A stretch of 64,000 nt of DNA from NCBI GenBank assembly GCA_036502005.1, contig DASXZH010000001.1, positions 1-64,000 on the forward strand, read 5' to 3'. The number at the start of each line of letters is the position of its first letter. Position 1 is the stretch's first letter. A model generated the notes under the pieces. It saw only the letters and a program-made list of their open reading frames with translations, was not told where the DNA came from and made no database searches. Made by a program: the position numbers and the translations under genes. Of this stretch, positions 7,872 to 16,532 are shown piece after piece. The stretch comes from DASXZH01 sp036502005. GTDB taxonomy: Bacteria > Armatimonadota > Fimbriimonadia > Fimbriimonadales > Fimbriimonadaceae.

Positions 7872-10223
7872 TTGATTCCCCTCATTGTCGTCTCAGTTTT
7901 AGCCCTAAGCTCCATGCCCGCCTACGATTCCAGCCTTCACGTGGTGTTCGACCACCCCGCCGAACGGTTCTTCGAATCAAGTCCGCTTGGCAACGGCCGC
8001 CTTGGTGCCATGGTGTTCGGTGGGACTACAAACGAAAAAATCGTCCTCAACGAATCCACCATGTATTCCGGGTCGCCGCAGGATTCCGATGACCCAACCG
8101 CCTATCAATACCTCCCAGAAATACGGCAACTGCTCCTGCAAGGCCAAAACCTAAAAGCGCAAAAACTCCTGCAGGCGCATTTTGTTTGCAAAGGACCAGG
8201 ATCCGGGCAAGGCTCTGGCAAAAGTGGACCTTACGGCTGCTATCAGGTTTTCGGGAATCTGGAAATCACGAGTCCCGGCGGCGAGCCCACCAACTACCGA
8301 CGGGACCTAGATCTCGACAAAGCCATCGCCACCACGGATTGGGATGATAACGGCGATTCCTACCACCGCGAGGCGCTGGCTTCGGCCCCTGCCCAGGTCA
8401 TCGCCTACCATTTCGGCGCCAGCCAAAAGGGCAAAATCACTTTCGACGCCAAGCTCACCCGCCCCGAAAGAGCCACAACAAGTTTCGAAAACGGCCAGTA
8501 CGTTATAGAAGGACAACTCGAAAGCGGCAACCCAAACATCGAGGGCGTTAAGTTCCAGGGCCGATTAGGCGTGCAAGTAGATGGCGGAACAACCACCGTG
8601 GACGGCAACGGCATCCACGTGCAGGGGGCGGACCAAGCGACTCTGCTGTTCACCGCTGGCACCAACATGTTCGATAAAAACTACGCAGAGCTTGCCCACT
8701 CGCGGATGACCAATGCTCTAAACCAGACCTACCAGAAGCTAAAAGTGGCGAGCATTAAGGATTATCAGCATTTTTTCCACCGCGTGAGTTTGCGCCTTCC
8801 GGGCGGGCCAACAACGCCGATTCCAACCGTAGACCGGTTGGCAAAGAGCCAAACCGAAGATGATCCCTCTCTGGCCGCGCTTTACTTCAACTTTGGCCGC
8901 TATCTACTTATCCAAAGCTCCCGCCCCGACAGCCCTCTGCCAAACAATCTCCAGGGCATTTGGGCGGAGGAACTGCAAACACCGTGGAACGCCGATTTCC
9001 ACTTGGATATCAACATCCAAATGAACTACTGGCCGGCCGAGGTTTGCAACCTTTCCGATTGCCATCAGCCGCTGCTCAACTTCATTCCAAAGCTGGTGCC
9101 GAATGGCCGTAAGACTGCCAAGGCCTATTACAATTCCGACGGCTGGGTGGCCCACGTGATCACCAATCCCTGGCTGTTCACTTCGCCTGGCGAAGGCGCG
9201 GATTGGGGCTCGACCAGCAACGGATCCGGCTGGCTCTGCGAAGATCTTTGGCGTCATTTCGAGTACACGGGCGATACCGCATATCTCAAAAAGGCCTACC
9301 CGGTTATGAAGGAAGCGGCCCAGTTCTACCTGAACATGCTTACCGAGGAGCCGAGCCACCATTGGCTGGTCACATCACCCTCCAACTCGCCGGAGAACGC
9401 GTTCATCGATGACAACGGAGACCAGGTGGAAACCTGTATGGGGCCGACGATCGATAACCAGATCATTCGCGAGCTGTTTACCAACGTGATCGAGGCGGGC
9501 AAGCTTCTTGGCGAGAATGGTGACTTTAGCAAAAAGCTTAGCGAAGCGCGCGAGCGGCTGGCGCCAACCAGAATTGGCAAGTTTGGCCAGATTATGGAGT
9601 GGCTGGAAGACTACAAAGAGGTCGATGTTCACCATCGGCACTGTTCGCCGCTTTACGGCCTCTATCCGGCAAATCAAATCACGCCTGATGCAACGCCCGA
9701 TCTGGCCCAAGCCGCCCGCGTTACCCTGGAACGTCGGGGCGATATGGGCACCGGTTGGTCCCTTGCCTGGAAGGTTTGCTTCTGGGCGCGCCTGCACGAT
9801 GGCGACCACGCTTGGCTGATCCTGAAGCGGCTTTTCAAGACCACCAAAGCGAAGGGTTACGACATGGAAGACGGGGGCGGGACCTATCCGAACCTGTTCG
9901 ACGCCCATCCGCCTTTCCAGATCGACGGCAACTTTGGGGCCACCGCCGGCATTGCGGAGATGCTGCTGCAAAGTGGTCCCGGCTGGGTTAAGCTGCTGCC
10001 CGCCTTACCCAAGTCTTGGGCATTAGAAGGTTCTGTGAAGGGCTTGAAAGCTGTTGGCGGGATAACAGTCGATGTGGGTTGGAAGGACGGCCAGATCACG
10101 GCGTACAGGCTTGGGGGACGAGGAGCCGATGGCGTTGCCGTTACCTCAGGCCTGCCGTTATCGGATGCTTGCAAGATCGAGCGGGGTGGGCACCTAAAAA
10201 ACTCAAGTAGAAACCCCGCGTAG
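7872..10223 (+). CDS. glycoside hydrolase family 95, alpha-L-fucosidase-like
   Basis: A 783-residue protein with a short signal-like N terminus after a TTG start at 7872 (MIPLIVVSVLALSSMPAYDS). It opens with the GH95 N-terminal domain (HPAERFFESSPLGNGRLGAMVFGG, then NESTMYSGSPQD) and continues into the (alpha/alpha)6 barrel with NNLQGIWAEELQTPWNADF followed by INIQMNYWPAE, the region that carries the catalytic asparagines in characterised 1,2-alpha-L-fucosidases. GRRGDMGTGWSLAWK-type and QIDGNFGATAGIAEMLLQS motifs near the end are family hallmarks. It probably removes fucose or galactose from plant or host glycans in the periplasm or outside the cell. It stands alone between the TIR gene pair and the broken reverse transcriptase. 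Confidence 0.92.
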   Translation: MIPLIVVSVLALSSMPAYDSSLHVVFDHPAERFFESSPLGNGRLGAMVFGGTTNEKIVLNESTMYSGSPQDSDDPTAYQYLPEIRQLLLQGQNLKAQKLLQAHFVCKGPGSGQGSGKSGPYGCYQVFGNLEITSPGGEPTNYRRDLDLDKAIATTDWDDNGDSYHREALASAPAQVIAYHFGASQKGKITFDAKLTRPERATTSFENGQYVIEGQLESGNPNIEGVKFQGRLGVQVDGGTTTVDGNGIHVQGADQATLLFTAGTNMFDKNYAELAHSRMTNALNQTYQKLKVASIKDYQHFFHRVSLRLPGGPTTPIPTVDRLAKSQTEDDPSLAALYFNFGRYLLIQSSRPDSPLPNNLQGIWAEELQTPWNADFHLDINIQMNYWPAEVCNLSDCHQPLLNFIPKLVPNGRKTAKAYYNSDGWVAHVITNPWLFTSPGEGADWGSTSNGSGWLCEDLWRHFEYTGDTAYLKKAYPVMKEAAQFYLNMLTEEPSHHWLVTSPSNSPENAFIDDNGDQVETCMGPTIDNQIIRELFTNVIEAGKLLGENGDFSKKLSEARERLAPTRIGKFGQIMEWLEDYKEVDVHHRHCSPLYGLYPANQITPDATPDLAQAARVTLERRGDMGTGWSLAWKVCFWARLHDGDHAWLILKRLFKTTKAKGYDMEDGGGTYPNLFDAHPPFQIDGNFGATAGIAEMLLQSGPGWVKLLPALPKSWALEGSVKGLKAVGGITVDVGWKDGQITAYRLGGRGADGVAVTSGLPLSDACKIERGGHLKNSSRNPA

Positions 10224-10344
10224 GCCCGCCCGGAATTGCGCCAGAACGGCTCAGAATTTAATTCTCCGGGGTGGCCATCAACATGTAAGGGCTCAGCTTC
10301 GGATAAAATCATTTGATCTGCAGCGTAACGGAATGAACCTGTAG

Positions 10345-11897
10345 ATGAAACCCTTCTTTGCCGGCGGATTTACACAATGGGAATAATTTCAACGCTTTAG
10401 ATCTCTACTCTTACGACTTAGGCGAATCGGACTTCTTCAATGGAGCATCGTTCCGACCGGTAGTTCGATACGCAAACTCGAAGCGGGAGCTAGATTTGCT
10501 TCTGCCGTCGTGCTATCCGGATGGGGACGAGCGGCCGCTACATATCGTCGAAACGCCAAAGTTCGGTGGGGGACTAAGGCCGGGTGCTCACCTTCATCCC
10601 GGCGATGCCCACGAATGGTGCGAGGTGGGACAGGAACTTTGGCCGTTTTATTTAGAACTCACAAGTGGGTTCGAGCAAATATCCTTCGCCGCGCAGCCTC
10701 GAACCAATCTTAAGGACGTCCGGGGTAAGGGTCTTTTTCGAAAGGACGGTTGGATTAACTTTTCAGGGTCAACCTCCCGTCTTCTCAACGAAAAAGGAAA
10801 AATATGTAGCGGTTATTGATATTCGTAATTACTACGGATTTGTCAACTCAGCACACCTTGAATCGCTATCAACTCTAGGCGTTCCTGCACAGTTGGTAGA
10901 TAAAATTATTGCTTTGGAGGGCAAGTGGAAAGTGGGCTTGCCTCAGGGCTACAGCACTTCAGACATGATCTCTCGCCTGCTTCTGACCCCTCTTGACAGA
11001 GCTATCAAGCGCTACGGTCAGTGGGTTAGCCACTATTCGGATGATTTTAGGACACATGGCAGAACCGAATGGGAGGCAACTACGGGCCTGACCTTTATTA
11101 GCGAGCAACTCGAACAACTTGGTTTCACTTACGGTAAAGACAAATTAGGCATTAGGCCTCCATCTCAAAGCAAGTACATGCCATGGCTTGGAGATCCCGG
11201 CGAAGTTTTATTAGATCCTTACTTCAAAGAGGGCGATGAGTTAATTCCTGTAGAACCCATTTTTGCAAAATACACAGGTGGCCTTCGTGGCGCGGCCTCT
11301 CTTGGACGCTACTTCGATATTAACCAATTGTATGACGACGAAGTTGCACCGGGAAAGCGTAACCGGTCCGCCCATGTTCAGAGGCTCGTCATCAGGGCCA
11401 TGAAGTCTGTCAACCCCCTAAAGCTCGAGGAGGACGCCCGCACCCTTTTGGAGCAAAGGACTTCTGAAGCGGATCTTATTTTCTCATCATTAAATCGGTC
11501 GGCAGCAATTACGATCGCGAGGGAAGTGCTCACTCAGTCATCTCTAGAAAACGCTGAAGAAAATCATAGAGCCAAGTCTGCATTGCGGGTGCTGAGAAGA
11601 AATCGCACCTCTGCCGTCCATGAAGCTCGGGCCAATCCCAAGTTGGGTTCGGGAGAGCCCTTAGACGCTGCACTCGAGGCCGAACTCAATGCGACGCTTA
11701 AAGGGTTTGCCGGTCCGGAAGATTTCGATTCGTTGGAGCAGAGGGCAAGGGTGAACGCATGGCCTGATGTTGAGGCTACTCGAACCGACTTGGCAAAAGG
11801 ATTTCCAAAAGGCGTTCGGACTCGTCTATTTAAGTCTTGGAAGGGTCTGAGCCATGGGAAACGGCTTTGCGTCGAGCAGGCGAAATCCGTGGCCTAG
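10345..11897 (+). pseudogene. reverse transcriptase, two frameshifts
   Basis: Three frames join into one protein of about 515 residues. Frame A: ATG 10345, MKPFFAGGFTQWE, stop at 10384. Frame B, about 10385-10800: NFNALDLYSYDLGESDFF, then VETPKFGGGLRPGAHLHPGDA, the 'RP..L.P.DA' N-terminal RT block. Frame C, about 10800-11897: YVAVIDIRNYYGFV (motif A Asp), GLPQGYSTSDM (motif B), HYSDDF (motif C, YxDD box), LGFTYGKDKLGI (motif D), then about 200 mostly helical residues. Both shifts are +1, near GGGAATAATT and GAAAAAGGAAAAAT. No maturase X domain, integrase or intron ends are seen, so a group II intron is unlikely. The long helical C-terminal region is reminiscent of Abi/DRT-type defence RTs; I cannot name the subgroup. 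Confidence 0.72.
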
Positions 11898-11960
11898 TGG
11901 TTCGAAGTAATAATGGGGCGATTCTCGAACCTACCCTGCGTGAAAGGGCTAAGTTGTCCC

Positions 11961-14225
11961 TCACGGTCTCCATAGCTCGAACAACTTATAAGTAAACGCC
12001 CTCGCTAAATTCACCTGGTCGAGCTGATGCTCGCCCTCCTCCGCTTCGCCGGGAGGCATAACGTTCCGACCGTGAGGAAGCCCCATCAGCTCCACAATCT
12101 GAATATAGGAGCCCCGGTTCGAATAAGGTATTGGAGCTTGGCCCGGAACGTTGATTCCGTTTATAGCCAGACCCCACTTGGCCACATCCTTCCCTCTGGC
12201 GTGGGTGATTTCCTTCACTGCGTCTTCAAAAGTCTCCTGAGCGACCTCGGCAGCAGATCGCGCGCCAAGAAAGTTTGTCTTCGTTCGCTTCTGCAAAGCG
12301 TTCAGCATTACCGTCGGCTGAGCTACTAGGTTAAAAATATTCCCAGTGCCGAAATCGCCGGTGGTGCCCTGAAAAATCGCAGCGCGAAGAGAAGCTTTCC
12401 AATAGAGGTAGATCTCTGCGGCAATGGAGCCGTTTAACAACCGGCCATCAAAGGCCTTTAAATACTTTTCGGCCGCCTCGCCGTTAGCGAGCCCTTTTGG
12501 AGCATGGATGGAAGCCGCGTAAGGCATAAAGTATTTCGCCGTCTCATCGAAGCGCGCGATGTTATAGGCGGCCGCTTCCACGTCTTCCGAGTCCAGTTTC
12601 GGTTTCTTAAGCTGATCAAGCAGGGTCTCGTTGTGGAAAATGCGACCCCAGGTTGGGGTGTCGTAGTTGGGCCACCATTCGGTGGGTTTGTTGTTCCAGT
12701 TCGCAATAATTCCCGCGTGCGGGTTGCGCATATGCGGCATCTGGTCCAAAGTTAAAAAGCCCTTCCAATCCGTTGCCGGCGAAGCGATGATGGGGATGCG
12801 AGGATCAAATCCGGTGGCGCGGTTGGGCACCTTTCCCAAATACCTCCAGCCGAAATCGCCCGTGTTCATCGCGTAAAAGAAGTTAAAGTTCATGGTCGAG
12901 ACGCTGATCGCCTTCTCAACATCGTCTGCAGTTTTGGCCGAGTACAACCCGAACTGAGCCTCCAAAGATTTCATTTCGACGCCTTCGTAAGCCGAGCGCT
13001 GGGCGAAAAACCAATCGTGCGAGTGGAGCAAAACGGGGCCGAACATGGTTCGCACTTGGTCAACCGTCTTATCGGCCGCGCCTTTCACCTTGATCGTAAA
13101 GTGAACCGTCTCCGTGGGTTTCACCTGGCTGCCGTAATGATACGAGCCATCGCCTTCGCCCTTAAAGGCATAGATATCTTGCGTGTCGGCAACGCCACTG
13201 GTAAGACCCCAGGCGAAAACGGGCGTGATGCCGATAACCACCCCAGGCACGCCGGGCACATCCATTCCAGCGATCCTCATATCTGGCGTGTCGATCGAGA
13301 TCTCGTGAACGATGCTGGGCGTGCTGAACCCCATTTGAGGGCCATTCATAAGAATGGGAAAACCAAGCGCAGAGCGCTCGGGACCAACCACCGTGCAGTA
13401 GCTTCCGGTTCGAAAGGGCACATGCTCGTTCTCGGCTACCACTTTGGATTCCGACTTTTCCGCCAGTTGGATAACTGGCAGCAGATCCAGAATGCTTAGC
13501 TTGGGCAAGGCGGCGAGTTGATTTTCTGTATCTTTTTGCGAGAAACTTACCTTTAACGGAGGGTTGTCCCTTTGTGGATCTTCGGAAGGAGGCAGAGTCG
13601 GGATGGCGCGGGTATCGACCTGCCAAGACAGATCGTTGAAGATATCCAAATAGTGCGCTTTCGCATGGGGCTGCCCCGAGAGATACTGCAAAACGGCCCA
13701 GTTGCGAAGCTGACCGGCCCCTCCGCGCCCAAAAAGCTGATAGAGCCGAATGGCTACGGCCTCAGAATCCATTTCCGTCCATGGTCTGGGCTCAAAACCG
13801 GCATCCGAGTAGCCTTTAGGAAGTTTCTTTGCCGCCGTCGCCTCTTTTATGTAAGCATTCACGCCAGCCGTATAACTTTGCATGGCTGACCTCACGCGGG
13901 GGCTCAAGCCATCCAACTGCTTCTGCAACTCATCTTCGGTATAGGCGAAGTGGAGCACCTCGGTATCGCTGTTAACATAGCGGGAACCAAAAACCTCGGC
14001 CATCTGGCCTTGGGCAAGACGGCGGCTCACTTCCATTTGCCAAAGACGGTCTTGGGCGACGGCATAGCCGTCGTCGAAAAATGCCTGCTCCCAGTTCGGG
14101 GCGGCGATGTGCGGGACCCCGTACGTGTCTCGCGTGATTTCGGGGATCTGGCCCGGATCAGTTGTGGGCAGCGTGGCCTGGCCCTGGAGCGCCAACGTGA
14201 GCGCAATAAATGAAGTGAGCGGCAT
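11961..14225 (-). CDS. penicillin acylase family (N-terminal nucleophile hydrolase)
   Basis: A 754-residue secreted protein with a signal peptide (SFIALTLALQGQA). The alpha-subunit region contains ITRDTYGVPHIAA, then AVAQDRLWQMEVSRRLAQGQMAE. The autoprocessing site is at RTGSYCTVVG, with Ser275 following Gly as the expected N-terminal nucleophile. In most relatives the next residue is Asn (GSN), so the GSY form is slightly unusual. The beta-subunit follows with IVHEISI and VPGVPGVVIGITPVFAWGLT. The family hydrolyses amides such as penicillins, acyl-homoserine lactones or aculeacin in the periplasm. Substrate unknown. It is a single gene; a short gap separates it from the plus-strand small membrane protein. 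Confidence 0.9.
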   Translation of the reverse strand: MPLTSFIALTLALQGQATLPTTDPGQIPEITRDTYGVPHIAAPNWEQAFFDDGYAVAQDRLWQMEVSRRLAQGQMAEVFGSRYVNSDTEVLHFAYTEDELQKQLDGLSPRVRSAMQSYTAGVNAYIKEATAAKKLPKGYSDAGFEPRPWTEMDSEAVAIRLYQLFGRGGAGQLRNWAVLQYLSGQPHAKAHYLDIFNDLSWQVDTRAIPTLPPSEDPQRDNPPLKVSFSQKDTENQLAALPKLSILDLLPVIQLAEKSESKVVAENEHVPFRTGSYCTVVGPERSALGFPILMNGPQMGFSTPSIVHEISIDTPDMRIAGMDVPGVPGVVIGITPVFAWGLTSGVADTQDIYAFKGEGDGSYHYGSQVKPTETVHFTIKVKGAADKTVDQVRTMFGPVLLHSHDWFFAQRSAYEGVEMKSLEAQFGLYSAKTADDVEKAISVSTMNFNFFYAMNTGDFGWRYLGKVPNRATGFDPRIPIIASPATDWKGFLTLDQMPHMRNPHAGIIANWNNKPTEWWPNYDTPTWGRIFHNETLLDQLKKPKLDSEDVEAAAYNIARFDETAKYFMPYAASIHAPKGLANGEAAEKYLKAFDGRLLNGSIAAEIYLYWKASLRAAIFQGTTGDFGTGNIFNLVAQPTVMLNALQKRTKTNFLGARSAAEVAQETFEDAVKEITHARGKDVAKWGLAINGINVPGQAPIPYSNRGSYIQIVELMGLPHGRNVMPPGEAEEGEHQLDQVNLARAFTYKLFELWRP

Positions 14226-14370
14226 GGGGCTATTTTACGTCCTAAAGAGAGTAGAGGGTCAAAGGTCCCAGCAAAGTCTTGCTCACCGAACTGCCGGCCA
14301 ACAATTGCTGTACAGTTAGGTAGGAAGTCGAACAATGAACCGTCCACGCTACAGAAACTCAGGAGATACG

Positions 14371-14571
14371 ATGTCGGGAAGTTTAAAACTAGCTTTAGTG
14401 ATTATCGCATCGGTCGTCGTACTCGGCCTCGTGCTGAAGCTACTCGCCATTGTTTGGCACGTTATATGGGGTGTGCTAGTTCCCATCGGAGTTTTGGCCC
14501 TTATTGGCATTGTTGTTTACAACTTGGTGGGCAGAAAAGCGCTTGGGGGCAATAGACGCTATCTTCCATAG
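14371..14571 (+). CDS. small membrane protein, two transmembrane helices
   Basis: A 66-residue protein from ATG 14371, chosen because AGGAG at 14361-14365 gives an ideal ribosome binding site; a longer in-frame ATG at 14335 has none. Two hydrophobic helices, about residues 6-28 and 31-51, are followed by a basic tail (VGRKALGGNRRYLP). No family recognised. It lies just before the Gfo/Idh/MocA gene on the same strand but with no evident functional link. Confidence 0.65.
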   Translation: MSGSLKLALVIIASVVVLGLVLKLLAIVWHVIWGVLVPIGVLALIGIVVYNLVGRKALGGNRRYLP

Positions 14572-14595
14572 CCGCCATTCTGCATAATCGGTGGA

Positions 14596-15552
14596 ATGGA
14601 CCGAATGAGAATCGGGATTTTAGGAGCCGGCCGCATCGCCGGCTCTTTTGCTGAATCAGCCCCTTCGATGAAGCGCTGCGAAGTTGTGGCGATCGGTAGC
14701 CGCGAACTTGGCAAGGCGCAAGCCTTTGCTTCCGCGCATGCTATTCCGAATGCCTTTGGCTCTTATGAAGAGTTGGTGGCGAGCGACTTGGTGGACGCCG
14801 TTTATATAGCCGGACCCAATGGAATGCACAAAGAGTGGTCTTTGCGCTCTGTTGCGGCCGGGAAGCATGTTCTTTGCGAAAAGCCGATGGCGCTTTCGGT
14901 GGCGGATGCGGAAGAGATGTTTGCGGCGGCACGCGCAAACGGTGTTCATTTGATCGAGGCGTTTCCGTTTCGCTTCCAGCCGCAAACTTTGGCCGTTTTG
15001 GATTTTATTCGGGCCGGTTCACTGGGCGAGATTCTGGCGGTGACGGCCGGCTTTGGCTTCACAATGAACCATCCGAACGACGTTCGCCTGGATGCATCGA
15101 TCGGTGGCGGCGCGGTTTGGGATGTGGGTAGCTATGTGGTGAACCTATCCAACGCGGTTTTTGATGCTGCGCCGGGTTCCATTGTTTCCACCGTGCGAAT
15201 GAAAGGGCAAGTCGATTTCATTACCCACGCGATGCTGACCTACGGCGAGGGCAGAAGCTCCTCTGTGTGGTGCAGCTTTGAATCGCAGTTCTACCGTGGG
15301 GCATGCATTGTTGGGTCTGGTGGGGTGATTGAGTATGGTTATCCAAACCATACCGATAACGCGGATGAATCTTCTTTTGTGGTTCGTGCTGGAGATGAAT
15401 CGATTAGACACGAGGCGCGGTTTGGCAGCGGTTTCGCGCTGGAAGCTGATGCTTTGGCGGCATTGGTGGCTGGAGAAGAGTTTAACGGAACCACCCCGGC
15501 CGAGACGATTAGGAACACGGAGACGCTGATGAAGATTCTTGGCGAGTCCTGA
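14596..15552 (+). CDS. Gfo/Idh/MocA family oxidoreductase
   Basis: A 318-residue NAD(P)-dependent dehydrogenase. The N-terminal Rossmann motif is IGILGAGRIAGSFAES, followed by the family signature HVLCEKPMALSVADAEEMFAAA, where the Lys of EKP is the conserved catalytic residue. The C-terminal alpha/beta domain includes GGGAVWDVGSYVVNLSN. These enzymes oxidise or reduce sugars and polyols such as inositol, glucose-fructose or 1,5-anhydro-D-fructose. The substrate is not predictable. The start at 14596 (ATG) leaves 24 bp after the preceding small membrane protein. Confidence 0.9.
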   Translation: MDRMRIGILGAGRIAGSFAESAPSMKRCEVVAIGSRELGKAQAFASAHAIPNAFGSYEELVASDLVDAVYIAGPNGMHKEWSLRSVAAGKHVLCEKPMALSVADAEEMFAAARANGVHLIEAFPFRFQPQTLAVLDFIRAGSLGEILAVTAGFGFTMNHPNDVRLDASIGGGAVWDVGSYVVNLSNAVFDAAPGSIVSTVRMKGQVDFITHAMLTYGEGRSSSVWCSFESQFYRGACIVGSGGVIEYGYPNHTDNADESSFVVRAGDESIRHEARFGSGFALEADALAALVAGEEFNGTTPAETIRNTETLMKILGES

Positions 15553-15691
15553 GTTGTCCGGCTCCGTCGCGTTAGCTCTGGTAATAATGGCTTCGCGACG
15601 GAGGGGATTTACCTAATTCCGTAGACCAGAGCTTCGCGACGGAGTCGGGGTCCCCATCACAGCCCATGCCCGACTGCGATAAACTCTCCTC
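15553..15691. repeat. intergenic inverted repeat sharing an 18-mer with 35349-35366
   Basis: CTCCGTCGCGTTAGCTCTGG at 15562-15581 pairs with CCAGAGCTTCGCGACGGAG at 15626-15644 with about two mismatches, forming a large stem-loop. A third half-copy, CTTCGCGACGGAG, is at 15592-15604. The 18-mer CCAGAGCTTCGCGACGGA recurs exactly at 35349-35366 beside the hairpin array, so this is a dispersed repeat family. No gene seen in the gap. Confidence 0.65.
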
Positions 15692-16405
15692 TTGCCAACA
15701 CGTAAGCCCGTCCTCCAAATCCTAGAGATACTGGAGGCTGCCTACGGACTGCCCGAAAACACCAGAAGATTCGAACCGATGGACGAGTTGGTTAGCTGCA
15801 TCCTCAGTCAACACACCAGCGACCTCAACAGCTTTCCAGCGTTCCACCGCCTCAAGGCGCATTACAAAGACTGGCAAGACCTTATAGACCGCGGCCAGCC
15901 GGAACTGGCCGAAGTGATCAAAGCTGCCGGCCTTGCTAACCAAAAATCCAAAAACATCATTCGCTGTCTCGCCGAGATCAAAGAAAAGAACGGCGACTAC
16001 ACCCTGGATAACTTAAGGACCATGGAGCCTCTTGAAGCCAGAGCCTGGCTGATGGAGCTACCCGGAATCGGGCCTAAAACGGCCTCGATTGTCCTTTGTT
16101 TTAGCTTGGATATGGACATCCTTCCCGTCGACACCCACGTCTACCGCGTGACTTGGCGAGTTGGGTTCATCCCCGAAAACAGCGGAGAAAGCAAAGCCCA
16201 CGATTTGCTCCTCAAAGTCGTCCCAAAGGGATTGGCCTTCCGGTTCCACATGGACCTTATCCATCACGGTCGAGCGGTTTGCAAAGCCCCTGTTCCGCAC
16301 TGCGAGCAATGCCCGATCACCCAATATTGCCGCTGGTTCAAACATGGGGGACCGGAGAATCGTCGAAAAGAGCTAAGATCAAGACGGAAGCGCGTAGGCG
16401 CTTAG
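15692..16405 (+). CDS. nth: endonuclease III (HhH-GPD DNA glycosylase with 4Fe-4S)
   Basis: A 237-residue base-excision-repair enzyme. The helix-hairpin-helix is LPGIGPKTAS with catalytic Lys129, and the catalytic Asp is Asp147 in PVDTHVYRVT. A C-terminal CxxxxxxCxxCxxxxxC cluster (CKAPVPHCEQCPITQYC) binds 4Fe-4S. It would remove oxidised pyrimidines and nick the abasic site by beta-elimination. The Q of the usual LSQQT motif is present as LSQHTSD, where His replaces the second Gln, a variant found in the endonuclease-III-related clade. That suggests a somewhat different lesion preference. The start is TTG at 15692; no good alternative exists. Confidence 0.85.
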   Translation: MPTRKPVLQILEILEAAYGLPENTRRFEPMDELVSCILSQHTSDLNSFPAFHRLKAHYKDWQDLIDRGQPELAEVIKAAGLANQKSKNIIRCLAEIKEKNGDYTLDNLRTMEPLEARAWLMELPGIGPKTASIVLCFSLDMDILPVDTHVYRVTWRVGFIPENSGESKAHDLLLKVVPKGLAFRFHMDLIHHGRAVCKAPVPHCEQCPITQYCRWFKHGGPENRRKELRSRRKRVGA

Positions 16406-16435
16406 TCATCAGGGTTACGAGTTTTGTCTTTCGAG

Positions 16436-16480
16436 CCTCTCCCGCTTCGTACCTCAGCGACCTCTCCTCTCGGGAGAGGT
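16436..16480. repeat. dispersed palindromic repeat, CTCTCCCG family
   Basis: It begins CCTCTCCCGCTTCGTACC and ends TCTCGGGAGAGGT, giving a strong stem. It shares the GACCTCTC and CGGGAGAGG words with copies at 4945 and 46570, but has the TACC variant in the middle, as at 63902. It lies between nth and the GlnE-like gene. Confidence 0.7.
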
Positions 16481-16532
16481 GAAGAGTTGGCAGGCAGGAA
16501 GAACGTAGTCGAACGAGTAAAAATACGGAAGC

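Noticed and set aside
10224..10344. Retron-type msr-msd RNA upstream of the reverse transcriptase
   Set aside because: The gap is short and I could not find the paired a1/a2 repeats or a long hairpin. The RT also lacks the retron VTG motif as far as I can see.
10785..10810. Possible programmed frameshift in the reverse transcriptase
   Set aside because: Again +1, and a second break exists upstream. Decay or assembly error fits better.
12027..14213. Long plus-strand open frames opposite the penicillin acylase gene
   Set aside because: They mirror codons of the real gene and contain no domain motifs.
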